The position numbers and the translations under genes are program-made. The notes under the pieces were generated by a model. The model was given only the letters and a program-made list of their open reading frames with translations, was not told the DNA's origin and searched no databases. A stretch of DNA of 64,000 nucleotides from Hyalella azteca (taxonomy: Eukaryota; Arthropoda; Malacostraca; Amphipoda; Hyalellidae), in NCBI RefSeq assembly GCF_000764305.2, contig NW_025936328.1, positions 827,377-891,376 of the forward strand, written 5' to 3'. Numbering within the stretch: the stretch's first letter is position 1; every line of letters begins with the position of its first letter. Below are positions 22,201 to 34,745 of the stretch, one piece after another.

Positions 22201-24250
22201 AAGTCAGATTAAGTAAAATACACACGTGCTATTACAGCCGTGCTGCAGGATCTCGACGTTTGGCGTTGCTTCGAAACATCGAGATTCAAGAGAATAAAGT
22301 TTACTGCTTGAGTCTTGCAGTGAGTCAGTTTAGATATTTCATGCCTTCTCTTCTCTGAATCTCATCGTAATTTTAAAGAAGCTCCAAGCTATTCTCGTGA
22401 AGCACTCTTTACGGGACTCCATATTTTACGGCAGTCTTCATAAATTCTCCATCCGCAGATTCATTTCTTTCATCCCAATGCCGCTACCTTCCCAAACTGA
22501 AGACCAACGGACCTCACCATAAATCTTTGACAGGCACTGACGCAGCAATGGGAACAGTTTATCATAAAGCTTAGATGGTTCCGAGGTGCCACATGGATAA
22601 GAATTTTTCTTTATATTTCCAGCCTTTTTCTATTTTGGTACATGTATTTTTCCCCCCGGTAACGGTTAGGAAGCGTCCGCGCCAGTCTCTGAGTCCAGTT
22701 ATTTACTTTTTGGCAACATTTATTTAGTAGCAGTTGCTGATATCTGAGCGATATAACGGGCGAGATGTTTTCGCTGCGATTTTCAAATTTGCCGCCTTCT
22801 TTACGGGATGTATTTATATATTCGTATCACTTTTTGTAGATTAAATTTAGCATCATACTGTGCGAAAATAAATAATTGTCTAAATGACCACAGTCGTTGA
22901 TAAGATTAAATTGAGGTAACTAATTGTTAGTTGTGATAATAACTCCATGCCACTATTATTATTAGAGGGATACTCTCATCATTACTTTCACATTTACATA
23001 TATTAACAAATCTGACATTTAGGCGCTTCAAACCTTTACAATACTTTGCGCAAAGAAGTATTATAGGAATTTGTGTATTGTGCAGTAAATTATTCATCTA
23101 AATCTTCTGGCACGGAATAACTTTGGGATGAAGTTTTGAGCAGTCAATGAGCCGGCATATTTACCATGTTTGCTGCTGCCAATTTCCGAATGAGAATGAA
23201 CGTCGTAGCTCAACTTGGTTATGAATTTAACTCGTCTCAATCTAAATCCTCTGTCGCAGTCCCCCATTACTTCTTTAGTTATTCTATCAATATATCGAAT
23301 AAATTTATTAAACTCTAGTTATTAGGACCATATTCGACCAAGTTTTGCAAACCGCCCCAACTTCTCGCACGCGCTTGTGATGCTTCTCTATATCAGGGCT
23401 CAAGCAACTTTGCAGGGAGAGCTTCTTATCTCAATGGGCAAACTTTGTACAAGTCATGCACAATTTTATTGAGATAGAAAGGAGGTATCACGTCAAGCCT
23501 CTGACAGAGTACGAAACTTTTCAAATTGGTACACAGCTTTTTCTTTCTTGTTAACGTGTACGGCCATAACTTGCATATGAACAGCGTATGATAGGCTCAG
23601 CACAAAATTTTGTTTTAATGACGGAATATTTCTCCTTATTGTTCCCACTAGCTACTAAAGCTAAACATTATAGAATTTTTGAAGAAAATGGTTTTCGGTT
23701 TACAATTAAAATTTTTTTCGGTTACAATTATTTCATTTTACTATGATGGCGTTAAAAGAATAAAGATAAAGGCCATTTTCACTTCTTTGTTCACCTGCCT
23801 GGTGATGTACACTGCACTCTTATGAACCAAGCGCTTCAGTAATATTAATTTATTGGAAATATTTTAGCTTGAACACCTCGTTTGAACAATTCATTTGAAC
23901 TTATTATTTGAATATTTTATTCAGACACAAATACAAACACTTTAATCGATTTCTTTATTTAAATAGTTACCAGCTACAGAAGTACGGAAATTTAAACTGA
24001 AAACTTAGCTTGCTATTAATCAACAATCCAGAAAATACTACCTATTTAGTGACACTCATGCACATGAGAACACAGTTATTCAAATGTCATGAACTGAATA
24101 CAACACTGCTTTCACTAATTATTATCAAGTTCAAATGCGGTTTGACAAATATCTAACTCAACACCTGTTCTTAATAGCTATATTAACTGTGAAATATGAT
24201 GAACAACAAAAAGCTGGAAAATACAAAGTTACATTCATTTTTATTTTTAG
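19276..24250. other. Non-coding stretch, no gene recognised
   Basis: About 5 kb of AT-rich DNA. Open frames of 60-75 codons (for example 19773-19988, 20695-20877 and 21149-21379 minus) show no recognisable domains. No tandem arrays or clear inverted repeats were noticed. Confidence 0.5.
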
Positions 24251-24359
24251 TGCCTAAACATCAGGAAGGCTTCAGTCTCAGCGGCAACTCGGATGTTGAC
24301 ACGTGGAGTCAAATATTTTCAACGCTTCGTGAAAGATTCATGGAGAAGAAATGCCTTAG
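24251..24359 (+). CDS. Orphan internal exon candidate
   Basis: A pyrimidine-rich acceptor TTTTTATTTTTAG ends at 24250 and a consensus donor GTAAGT follows 24359. The 109-bp interval is open in two frames. One reads PKHQEGFSLSGNSDVDTWSQ and ends LRERFMEKKCL; the other begins CLNIRKASVSAATRML. It is richer in GC than the flanks. I recognise no domain. It could be one exon of a gene with introns of many kilobases; two open frames and no neighbouring exon keep this tentative. Confidence 0.4.
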
Positions 24360-25314
24360 GTAAGTTGGAGTAGGATGTGCATTCCAAGCGTTGAAAACTT
24401 CCGTTGACATTTTATTATTAAATTCCATTCAGTTGACGTCCTCGGGAAATAGAGATTTTTTTACGAAAAGTGTTTGTTCGATTCAAGTCGAAATGGATTT
24501 GAAAGGCCTGTCGTGTACGGCAGCCTATGAAAATCCACTGTACAATTTTTTCAAGTGTCTCAAGGAGGTTCGATTCAATCTGTTAAATTTAATAACTCTT
24601 CTAACGATATTTTCCTATCATCGTGTTATCTCAAATAATAGAGAACATTCAGTGAAGAAATTTGGTCGAATTAATACTTTATTTAAAATTATGTTTAAAG
24701 AACTACGCACGTATACCAATAATAATTTGTCCATATTAATGAATTGCTTCTCGTTCCTCTTTACGTTTTAGGAGTATGGTACATAGCTTAGGATTAAGAT
24801 TGTCTTAATTGTGTTAAATGTTAAAACGTATAGTAATCTCACTTGGTAAGTGAATATTTTAAATTAGCCGTACGTTCATTTGTATGTATTCATAGACTTT
24901 ATTTTTGATAATTTTCCCAAATTTTTCAATATATTGCAAATTTACGTCAAAAATTTAGTGAAATTGTTCATACATATAATTATATTATGCCACCTCTTTG
25001 CTCATACCGCTATTAAGATTAGCATTGTTAGCCTATAGTATGCTTTACTGTAATTCAAGTTATTATCTTCATATAATATCGTATAAACAAAACAAGTTCA
25101 ATTGCACAACAGTTCTTCCATTGCGTGATATATCTCCATGGCAGAGTTGGACATTTAATGAACTAATATTTTTTAACGAGCACTAAAGAAAGGAAGTGGA
25201 ACTACAGTAATGTGGAAATAATTACAAAGGATTCGCTGTATTCCAAGTTACAGCCACTCGAGGCTTAAAGAAGACTTGTTGAAAAGTACAACTATATGAA
25301 AGATAAGTGTTGCG

Positions 25315-25510
25315 CGTCGCGGTGCATTGCAGTACATTACTATGCATTATGGTGCATTACAGTACATTACTAGGCATTATGGTGCATTACAGTACATTGC
25401 TAGGCATTACGGCAAATAACGGAGCATTATACAATACACTGCTGTGCATTACGACAAATTTTGATTCATTGCTAGGTATTGCCGTACATTACGGTATATT
25501 ACAATACGAA
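25315..25510 (+). repeat. Degenerate ~30-bp tandem repeat
   Basis: The unit resembles TGCATTACAGTACATTACTA followed by GGCATTATGG. The first three copies are clean and later ones drift (ACGGCAAATAACGGAGCATT). Internally it consists of related ~10-bp GCATTAC sub-units. Confidence 0.88.
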
Positions 25511-28500
25511 AAAATCTCCTAAAAATAATTTCCTATATTTAAGTACAAAATAGTGAATATAGATTATATATAGTGAAGTTTGAGTGTATGCAAATTAAAC
25601 AGGCATAAACTGCCCCAAGCTCAGTCAAACCCAATGTTGGATACGCTGGACTATCACCTTCAAAATATTGATATCATTGTTGAATAATGTAATGAAATTG
25701 TTCAACCAAATAATTTATTGTGTTAAACAAAAGTGAATGGGGTTAGGTTTTGATATTTAATCGAATATGGACACTGAGAGAGTCAAGGGAAGTAGTAAAA
25801 ATTGGCAACGAAAAAACAATCTCAATAAATCTCACGACAACGTAACATTATTCGGCCATGACAAATAAGTGTGTGAGATTGAGAAACAATTAAAAATCTA
25901 TATTGAATCTAGAAAAATATTGTTATTGAGGCCGAGAACAAAGCCTTCATGCGATGAAAGTTATTTGCAAATTCACTCAACATGCAGAAAGCAGAAATAT
26001 GTAGCAGAAAATGTGTGGAAAAGCGTAAAGTCTCTTTAACTAGGAAGTGTGAAAGGTGTGAAAATAACTGAGTTTTGTGGAAAAAATTAAAAATTACTGA
26101 ATATTTTGATCATACATAATGTAAAACCAAATTTTTGTGAGATATATGGGAGATGCGGAAGTTACAATCAAGTCATTACAGATGGCAATAACATGCCTTT
26201 ACAACTCAAGTTCCTTAATGAACTTGAACGAGTGACGTGAATTGTAATTATGCCATTGGAAATAAGACTCCAAGATGAAACTGGCCTACTATTGTTGGGC
26301 CATGGAGAGTCTTTTGAAAAATTCAAATATCATCCTGGGCACGAATGGCTGTTGATGAGCTCATCAGGCAGCAGCAGAAAACGCAATTGATCTCTCATGC
26401 CTTGCGAGGAATTAAGGCGACGCCTCGATTGCGGTTGCACCGGAGCAGCAAACGAAGCTTATACGCACCCAATGCTTGTAAACGAATAAAGTTTGACTTG
26501 GTTAAAAATTTCGATTGATTCAGATGATCAGGCACTGAATTTTCTAAAAAAAATTCAAAAAGATTCGTTTTGATGAGTTAAAACTTCAATTTGAAAGTAA
26601 AGATCATGAAGGCAGAACCTTAAGCGAAAATTCCAATGTTCTATTTCAGTGAAGTGGTAGAAAAATTACAAATTTGCAGATTTTTCATTATGAAGTATAA
26701 GCCGAAGCAATTAATTAAATTCATAAACATTGAGACCAAAGGTTTTCTATTAACTTATTGAATAAAATAACCCGCTATTTACATTAGAATATATCCTAGC
26801 AAAACCGCTTGTATAAATACCTGTTTTTATTTAGAGAGCCGTGAAAGCCTTGTATAACCGTCTATTCAGTTCATTCTGCCGCGCTTCACGCAAGCTCAAT
26901 GAAACTTTTTCGCCATGAAAGCCCAACTGGCGCAGCAAGAATAAGCTTTGTCGTGATGGCGACATGTGATATGGCTCATTATCAAAATAATTACAGTACA
27001 ACACGCACCATCAACAGCGAATAATTGGTTATAATTTGATTATATAATTTATGCGCACTCCTGCATCCGTTCAGATTTCATTTGATTATACCCAAATGAG
27101 TTGAATTGATAGTTTACCATAACGGTTACGACGACAAATGCATTATTTAGGACGAATTTAGCATACTAGTTAAAACTGAACGTTCATTTTTTAAACTGTT
27201 CCGTAATGACCTACAAATTATACAATATTACCGATAGCTTAAATGGTGGCATTATGTGTGGCAGCAAAATATCGTAGTTTAATACTAATTGGGTCATTCA
27301 CTTGCCTTTGATGAAAATTACAAGAAAAGAAAGAAATTATTTTTTTTTCAAATGATTGGCGATGAGTTTCAAAGCTATGTATAACATTTTCTTAATTTTA
27401 CAGCGGTTATTCAGAGGAAGAAACTTTACTACATGATCAAGGTGAATTCGAGCGCAAAATTCATCTTATAATTTGAGTCGTAGAATTTAAAAGGCATCGT
27501 ATACTCTTTATTGCCATGAAAGAGATAGTTGTAATTCATCTATGCAATGGCAAATTGTTATTTGAAGGGATTTTATTCATTATCATCATTACTATTATAT
27601 TAATATTATTTTGACAACTGTATATTCAATAAGATACGCTGAAAAGGCAATATGAATAGGATTAACAAATTCCGTCGTGAATAACGTAGCTTTATTAATG
27701 TATTCTGTTGAATTTATCGAAATCAACGGGATTAATTTTCGAACAAATTACTGTGCAGTAATTACAATGCAGTAATTGTAACTCCACAGTTACTGTGCAG
27801 TTACAATTACTGGGATTACAATGAATCAACGTATGCATCAGGATTGTCGTTGCTGTGGTTATTTTAGATAGGATACAGCGGTTCAGTATTTAAAAAAAAA
27901 CTTTAAAACTGATTATGTTATTTTATTACTTTGCTTCCGAACAATTTTCTTCATTTCAACGTGTGCGAGTTAATGAATTTTGGAAATCTGTCGTATTTCA
28001 ACGCTGTAACTTCTACTCAACCGCGCACTAAGTTGGTCTTTTTTGTCTATTAGCTTGCGTGTTATTTTCAGAAAACGAATATTTTGTAGGTTTAAACTTG
28101 AAATTGCAACTATCGTTTCTTTCGTGTCTCTGTAATCTTGTTTATTTTAGGCGATACTAGCGTTTGAGGTCTTAAAAATTATTCCTCGTTGTCTTGCTCT
28201 TAGTCGTATACCTCTCACATTTTCAATTATATAAAGTGGTTCTTTGAAAACTCTAATATGCTCAATTAGCATAAATTGAACTCCTCACATTATTACAGAG
28301 AGCAGAATGAACCCAGCAATTTGCCTGCTACGTCTGATGAAAGCCTACATAATCTGTGCCGTCTGATCGGTTCCTGCGCAGCACGGTAACGACTTTCCGA
28401 TTTTTATGTCTAATAACGACCTATCTGTTGGCGCTAAGCACAGACTGCCTCTCATTAAGACCAATTTCTCCGTGACAGGCACACCAAGGAACACTAATGC

Positions 28501-30146
28501 TTCTTAAACTGAGTGCAGATTACAGAGAAGGCAGGTCGCTCCATAAGCTTTTGTACAATATTGAATCTGGATTTTTTTGAGTAAAATGTTATCATGAGCA
28601 ATTAGGCGTTCATTTCTTTTTTTCCTTTTTTCACCGTTCATTTGTATAATGTACGTTTCTTATTCAGTGGCTAGATTATATACTCTTATTTTGAAAATTT
28701 ATTTATGAGTTTGCAAAGAATTTTTTCTTAGCAAAAATTTCGAAATTTTAAGATTTTTTGCACGCGGAATCAAGTCCAGAGTTGATGCGAATACTTATTT
28801 ACTACTTGAAGTGGGTAAAAGAATATAAAATTAGTGAATTATACAAATATTATGCCGAAAGGAGTAAAACATTGAATTAACATCCATATTGAAACTTTTT
28901 AATTTTCTCAAAATAATTTTCAAGTTTTTCTTTTCGCTTTGGTTCACGTGTTAATTTTTAACATGTCGCTATCCAGAAAGAAATGTATTATGAATGGTTT
29001 CAAGTCATACCTTAATTTATTCATCGTTTACCATTCAGTTGCCTGTAAAAGCAGTCAAATAAAAAATGCAAACCTAAGAAAAGATTCTTTCTCGCAAAGC
29101 AGGGTTTGTTCAAGTGTAAATTTTACATTCCGACCATGAAGTTGTTCAAACCAGTTCCGTTTAAAATTTAAATTGCGTTCTCAATTATAAAAATAAAATT
29201 GGATGAGTATTTACATTCACGTTATGAGAAACGATTTCAAATTTATCATGTGACGAAGCACTCTAGTTTATTTTTGCTGCGTACCAGATATGCGTTGTAG
29301 TTGAATTCATCTCACCGAAAACCTCGTAACTGACTTACGTAATTGGACGTAATTGGACCGAATGGAACGAACTTCTCGCAATAGTTGAAACTGCAACTTT
29401 TATATATTCTATACAAATATGACTAAAGCTTTAAAATATTGTTGTCACTGCAAGATAAATGGAAGCATTTTATATCCGTTGAGAGCCGCTACACGAAGGT
29501 GTGCATCTTTTACCCGCTCTTGCAAATCTTGCAGGAATGCACTCTGGCAAAATTCCTTTCAGTTGTGCAAGGACAACGAATAAATGACTTTTGTTCCAAG
29601 GACTGTCAAATGCCACAATATTCTATTTCGAAAAGCTATTTTCAATGGGACGGCCAAATACGAATTTTTGTTGCATTAATTATTTATTAAGCAGCTCCGA
29701 CCTTTTTATGGAGTAAAAAAACTGAGAATATTTGAGCATATTTTTCTGTTTTGTAGGTTGCTGTAATTATTTTAGCACGTCATGAGAATGTCATGAAATA
29801 TTATACTTTAGTTTCTACACACTTGAGTAGGAAATGAGTTAGTCAAAATGAATTTGAAGAATTTAGTTGGAATTTTGCCTTTAGTCGGAACTGTCATTTC
29901 AGAATAGAAACCTCAATGCCCACAGAAACAAAAATTCCGATGACATAAAAAACGTTTCATAGTTCAACATATATCTTAAATTCAACTACAGCTCCTGTGC
30001 CTGAATTTTGAACTCTTGCACTGCTAAAACATTTAAAAATTCTTGGATCAAAACCTTACAAAATGTCTGCGCGTAAATAAAACTTGTTTCCTCTGCGTAT
30101 AATTTCGAAAAAAGAACCAGGTGAGTGCAAATTTCATTTTGTGCAG
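25511..30146. other. Non-coding stretch, one hairpin, no gene recognised
   Basis: AT-rich DNA apart from a few GC-richer patches (26190-26480, 28290-28500), which are closed in all frames. The only structured feature noticed is the inverted repeat at 27770-27812. Confidence 0.5.
27770..27812. repeat. Hairpin with 14-bp perfect arms
   Basis: CAGTAATTGTAACT (27770-27783) and AGTTACAATTACTG (27799-27812) are perfect inverted copies around a 15-nt loop. A third GCAGTAATTACAA-type segment lies just upstream at about 27755-27767. Confidence 0.9.
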
Positions 30147-30203
30147 ACTCTCCAAGAGATTTAGTGAAGCTCCTTGGGCTTCAAGAGACCTGAAAATATC
30201 CGG
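30147..30203 (+). CDS. Possible short exon
   Basis: The acceptor TTCATTTTGTGCAG ends at 30146 and a donor GTAAGG begins at 30204. One frame is open (LSKRFSEAPWASRDLKIS) and enters in the phase left open by the candidate exon at 24251-24359. The interval is only 57 bp, so chance is a serious alternative. Confidence 0.2.
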
Positions 30204-30685
30204 GTAAGGTTAGAAATGCTGGTTTTAGCTGAACGCTCTTTGCATCGTGTCTCTTTTACGCGGCCAAAAGGACAGACTTTATTCGATATTTTTCGCCATC
30301 CGGAATTGGTGAGCCGCGACTGCATTGCAATGAGTCTCGCTGGCAGACAAGGTGTGTAGCTGACGGTGGCAGACAGAAGTACGTTATACATATTTGAATA
30401 TTTTTTCAGTTAATTTACGAGTCCATTTAGCCTAGAAAGGTTATATACGTAACTGAAATATACGTACAGAAATAAGATACGTTACGACATTCCCCGTACA
30501 AGGAAAGACAACAAACTTTAAAGCCCAAATTTTGGGAAAATGTAATATATTGCCAAATTTTTCAACTCGGGATAAGCCTACGGTCTATTGAGGTCTTCTT
30601 ACCACGAGAATTTTTAATCAAATGGGAATCCTAAACCTAGTAAGAAACTTAAATGAAAAAAAAGACCAATAAGGAAAAAAAATAG

Positions 30686-30822
30686 ATCAGTACTCACTGC
30701 AGTGAGTGACAGAGAGCGCATTTTCTCGTCGACGAAAACGTGAAGTCACGGACAGATGGACGGACGGACATGACGAGTACAATAGTGCCTTTTTTCCATG
30801 AATGAGAAAATACGCTAAAAAG
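30686..30822 (+). repeat. Dispersed ~140-bp repeat family, copy 2
   Basis: It starts ATCAGTACTCACTGCAGTGA, passes through GCGCATTTTCTCGTCGACG, a GGAC/GGAT run and CATGACGAGTACAATAG, and ends GAGAAAATACGCTAAAA. One base in the right arm of the internal inverted repeat has changed (TACGCT for TGCGCT). Confidence 0.88.
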
Positions 30823-31181
30823 GATTCTGTAGACGTAGTGCTCCTGCAGAAAAGCTTACGACGTTTCATCTCAACCATTAAATATTAGCCAATGACACAA
30901 ATTAAAATGTATACCTGCGTTTATGATTGAAGTCAGGATTTTTGCGACAATGATATTTGGAAACTAAAACGGTCCAACTCACTAGCGGCTTGGCAACGCT
31001 GGAACGACCGTTACAGTGTATCGATTGTATCGTTTCAGTGTAAACGATCATCTCGGTATTCACATAATATTTATCTTACTTTCATTATAATATAGACAAT
31101 TTACAACCACTTGAAATTGTTCATGGATGATTTGCTTTAACCTGAAACTGAACCCCTTTAGGTTGAATATTCATCCATTTT

Positions 31182-31209
31182 TGAGTTGAATGAGTTTTCA
31201 TTCAACTCA
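31182..31209. repeat. Hairpin with 12-bp perfect arms
   Basis: TGAGTTGAATGA (31182-31193) and TCATTCAACTCA (31198-31209) are inverted copies around a 4-nt loop. Confidence 0.9.
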
Positions 31210-31220
31210 AATGACTCTCT

Positions 31221-31271
31221 CAATTATAAGTAGAGAGTCTTTGACTCTCTCATTCTCTCTACTTATAATTG
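31221..31271. repeat. Hairpin with 17-bp perfect arms
   Basis: CAATTATAAGTAGAGAG (31221-31237) and CTCTCTACTTATAATTG (31255-31271) surround a 17-nt loop that itself contains ACTCTC, complementary to the GAGAGT at the end of the left arm. It lies 11 bp after the hairpin at 31182-31209. Confidence 0.93.
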
Positions 31272-34200
31272 TTAGTAAAATTCAGTCTAAAATATACTCA
31301 GGGCCTTAAATTGGAATTTCGATCTTTTTGTTATTCTGTTTGAAAATTAAACGTATCGCTGTGTGTGTTTTTTTTGTAGAATTCTTAGCGTTTACCCGTA
31401 TGGGAATGTAAACACTATTTTGCAAGGCAAGTGGGATTTTGTTTCGCAAGAGAACGCCGAGTATATCTGTGCGAATATTTTAGAGTATTTATTATAATAC
31501 TCCTGTGTTTTGTACTCCTGTGTACACCAAGCGTCGCAGCTGAAATTCCAGGCCGATAAGGACGCTGCTTAATTCTGTCCCGGAAAATTTTCTCAAGTGC
31601 AGAAGAAAGTGTATTTCCTCGAGGTGAGCTAGAGTGTACTTATAAGATCTGCGACGCTGGGCAGTTTATGTCAAAGACTATGCAGTGTTTTGTGTCTAAA
31701 GCTGAGCTTACGGACAAAGCTATGAGCCTTGCTGTCCGCTAACGCAGCTTGTGTTTTTCCAACACCATAATGCTCCACTTTCCGTAAACAGAGCGCCCCA
31801 AAGAGGCTTGATTAACTGCTTAGAGGCGTCGCTAAAAGCTACCGTCCGACAGCCCTCTGAAGCACTGCAGAACTAAGCACCACTTTGCAACGCTTTGTCA
31901 GTTTAACGTCCATTGCAAACCCTGCTGAATATTTGCCAACGCTTTTGGCCACATAAACGCCACTGCATTTCGTTTAGTTTATAAAGAAACGTGATACTTG
32001 AACCATGAAAGTAAATAAATTAAAGAAACGTGATACGTGAACCATAAAGTAGATAGTAAATAGACTCGGTAAAGCCAGCAGCGGTCGATATGGTGGAAGT
32101 TTGATGAAAATATTCTCGCCCTATAGAGAAAAGCGAAAAATGTAGGGAATAAAATGTTCTTTATTTGAAAAGGCATTGGGAAATTTTGAATAAAAAATTC
32201 ATCTTGTACTTGCATCAGTGTTTAAATTTAGAGCACTTGATTTGTAAAACATGAATTTTCAAGCACTAAGTAGGATTTTTAATTTAGTAGCGCTTGCATG
32301 CATGAATTCCGACAGAGTCTTTCATTTTTGTTATTAATTTATTACTTAATTAATTTTGGTAAGAAATGTTACGAGTATCGAAGCATCGTATATACAAAAC
32401 ATGATTATAATTGGAAAATATAAGTTTTCAGGAGCATTTATTTTTGGAATACCCAGGAAAAAAGTTTTCCCAATAACTTTGTATGAAATAACAATAATAA
32501 CCACAGATTATGTAAAAAATTCATAAATACAGCATCGTTGGACGAATGTAAAACGCACACCTTCGTCTCTGGGATCCACGGAGCCTGGGGCGAGCTTGGC
32601 TAGACGCTTTGATGCCACCTATATTGCCAATAAAGATATGACGCTCGCACGTAGATATTTAGACGAGAAAACTAACTCGCGTCGCTGTTCAATATAGGAA
32701 AATTTAAAATAAGTCCTGAGCGTGTAAGTTGACCAACCAATTTCATGCTTGCTGCCTGCAATAATTGCGTTAACCGCTGCACTAGTAATGTGAATAATTA
32801 GGAAAAAATATAGCATTTTAAATTGAATATTGCAATGACGTAACAAGAGGTACGAATCTCTGTTAATAATTAAAAAATTCGCGTCAATTTTCATACTAGC
32901 ATTCAATTGAATTTCTCTAATTAGAAAATTGATGCAAATGACTTAATAATATAAATGAAGCACTAAAAAGCAATCGAACAATTACAGAAATAATAATACC
33001 CCTATATATGTACATAATTGTTGAGCAGATTCGAATCAGACCTGTCAGCCTGCGGTCATTATTCAATCATAATTTTGACGGCGTCTAATCGCAGCCGAAC
33101 TCAGATTGATGGTCAATTGCAGCCTGGCTCGCTAATTGAAATTGATTGAGCCGTAATCGGTCCAGTATTGGAAATAATATAGCAATTATTACGAAACCTA
33201 TGGAATGGGAAAATTTAGTGTGATTAGTATAATATAAACATGAGATTTAAAAATTCTACTTTCATAATCAAATAAAAGAATGAGATTTTTATTGATTTAA
33301 TTGAATATTATTATTCCACAATATTAAATGCTTTCTTTAAGTTCTCGATACCTCGTAAATAAAATGTACAGCTTTAAATTTACGTGCTAAATGATTGTGA
33401 AAAATAGAGAAATTTAAGTTAATATCATCCAATTTTTTTCGAAAAATTTTGAAACCTAAACGAAATTGCCTTTAAAGTTTGAGTATGAAAGTGAATGAAA
33501 AGGGTCCTTCGCTCGATGAGCCATGGGCCCTTCACACAACACTTTTATTTTCAGTGCGAATTCATTGTAGAATTCATATTCTCTCGCTGGTATAATTATA
33601 CAATCTAATGCTTTAGCACATGAGGGAGAACGTCGAGTCATAATGAAACTTGGTAATTGATCAACCTAGTGACCTCGTTTCAAAGTTTTCCAATTAAGAA
33701 TACTTAAATTACTCATTAAATTGTCGGCGCTTTACGTGTATCCTCTCTGGTACAGAAATGGAACTTAATGAATGTTTAATGACTTCCGACGCGCGCGTAT
33801 TTCAGGCAAGGCGTTAAGTTGGCAAGTTCCTCATGGGAATTCAAGTTGACAAGTTTCCTCCTGCAACAAAACACAATATAGTTTACGGTCCGACGCTATA
33901 CTTCTTCACGAGGAATCCAACTTCAAACACAATCTGAATACAATGTAGGAGCGTTGAGGCTGAAAGTTAATTTATGATGCACACCTGTCTTTGGCAGCTG
34001 CACTCGAGTTGCTCTGTTTAATGTAAATGACATGCACATGTTTGATACTCGGCAGAGACACCAATTCCAGACGAAACAATTATACATCTAACAGAACAAT
34101 TAATCTAACAAGGCAGCTCTGGAAAACAGTGCAATTGAGGATTAATGTAGAAAATACGTTAAATTTTCATTGTGTACAATGGAATCGTTAAGTGTTAGAT

Positions 34201-34449
34201 CGTTGGCCTGTGCTCATCATGGCGTGTAGGAACCAATAATTTCCAAAGAAGAATGACTAATATTCATATAGTTAGGTATGACTTTTCTGTATGCAAAACT
34301 CATTCTTAATTTATCGTACGTTAATAATGCCGTATATAACACCTTCTATGAATAATTAACCCAATACTTTATCATGGAACTTAGGTAGTTACGGTGCTAC
34401 ACTACACCAACATTTCCGTCTTATCCGATAAAAGTTTCAGAATACGACG
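31272..34449. other. Non-coding stretch, no gene recognised
   Basis: Positions 31500-31960 are richer in GC than the surroundings but closed in all frames. GAAACGTGATAC..TGAACCAT occurs twice at about 31986-32046. Minus-strand open frames of 60-95 codons (31979-32215, 32619-32906, 33456-33641) have no domains or splice support. Confidence 0.5.
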
Positions 34450-34745
34450 CAAAGCCGTGGCTGATGGCCGTTGCCACATGTGCAAATCTGTAGCTGCTGG
34501 CCGTAGCCACATGTGCAAATCTGTAGCTGATGGCCGTTGCCACATGTGCAAATCTGTAGCTGCTGGCCGTAGCCACATGTGCAAATCTGTAGCTGATGGC
34601 CGTAGCCACATGTGCAAATCTGTAGCTGATGGCCGTTGCCACATGTACAAATCTGTAGCCGCTGGCCGTTGCCACATGTGCAAATCTGTAGCCGCTGGCT
34701 GTCGCCACTTGTGCAAATCCGTGGCTTCGTGCCGCCACTGCATGT
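34450..34745 (+). repeat. 33-bp minisatellite, 8-9 copies
   Basis: The unit is GTAGCTGATGGCCGTTGCCA plus CATGTGCAAATCT. GATGGCCGTTGCC and GCTGGCCGTAGCC versions alternate in the first half, giving a 66-bp higher-order period. At 33 bp (11 codons) the unit keeps three frames open over ~110 codons; these are by-products, not genes. Confidence 0.95.

Noticed and set aside
24560..24590. GGTTCGATTCA as a tRNA B box
   Set aside because: The surrounding sequence does not fold as a cloverleaf and no A box lies at the right distance.
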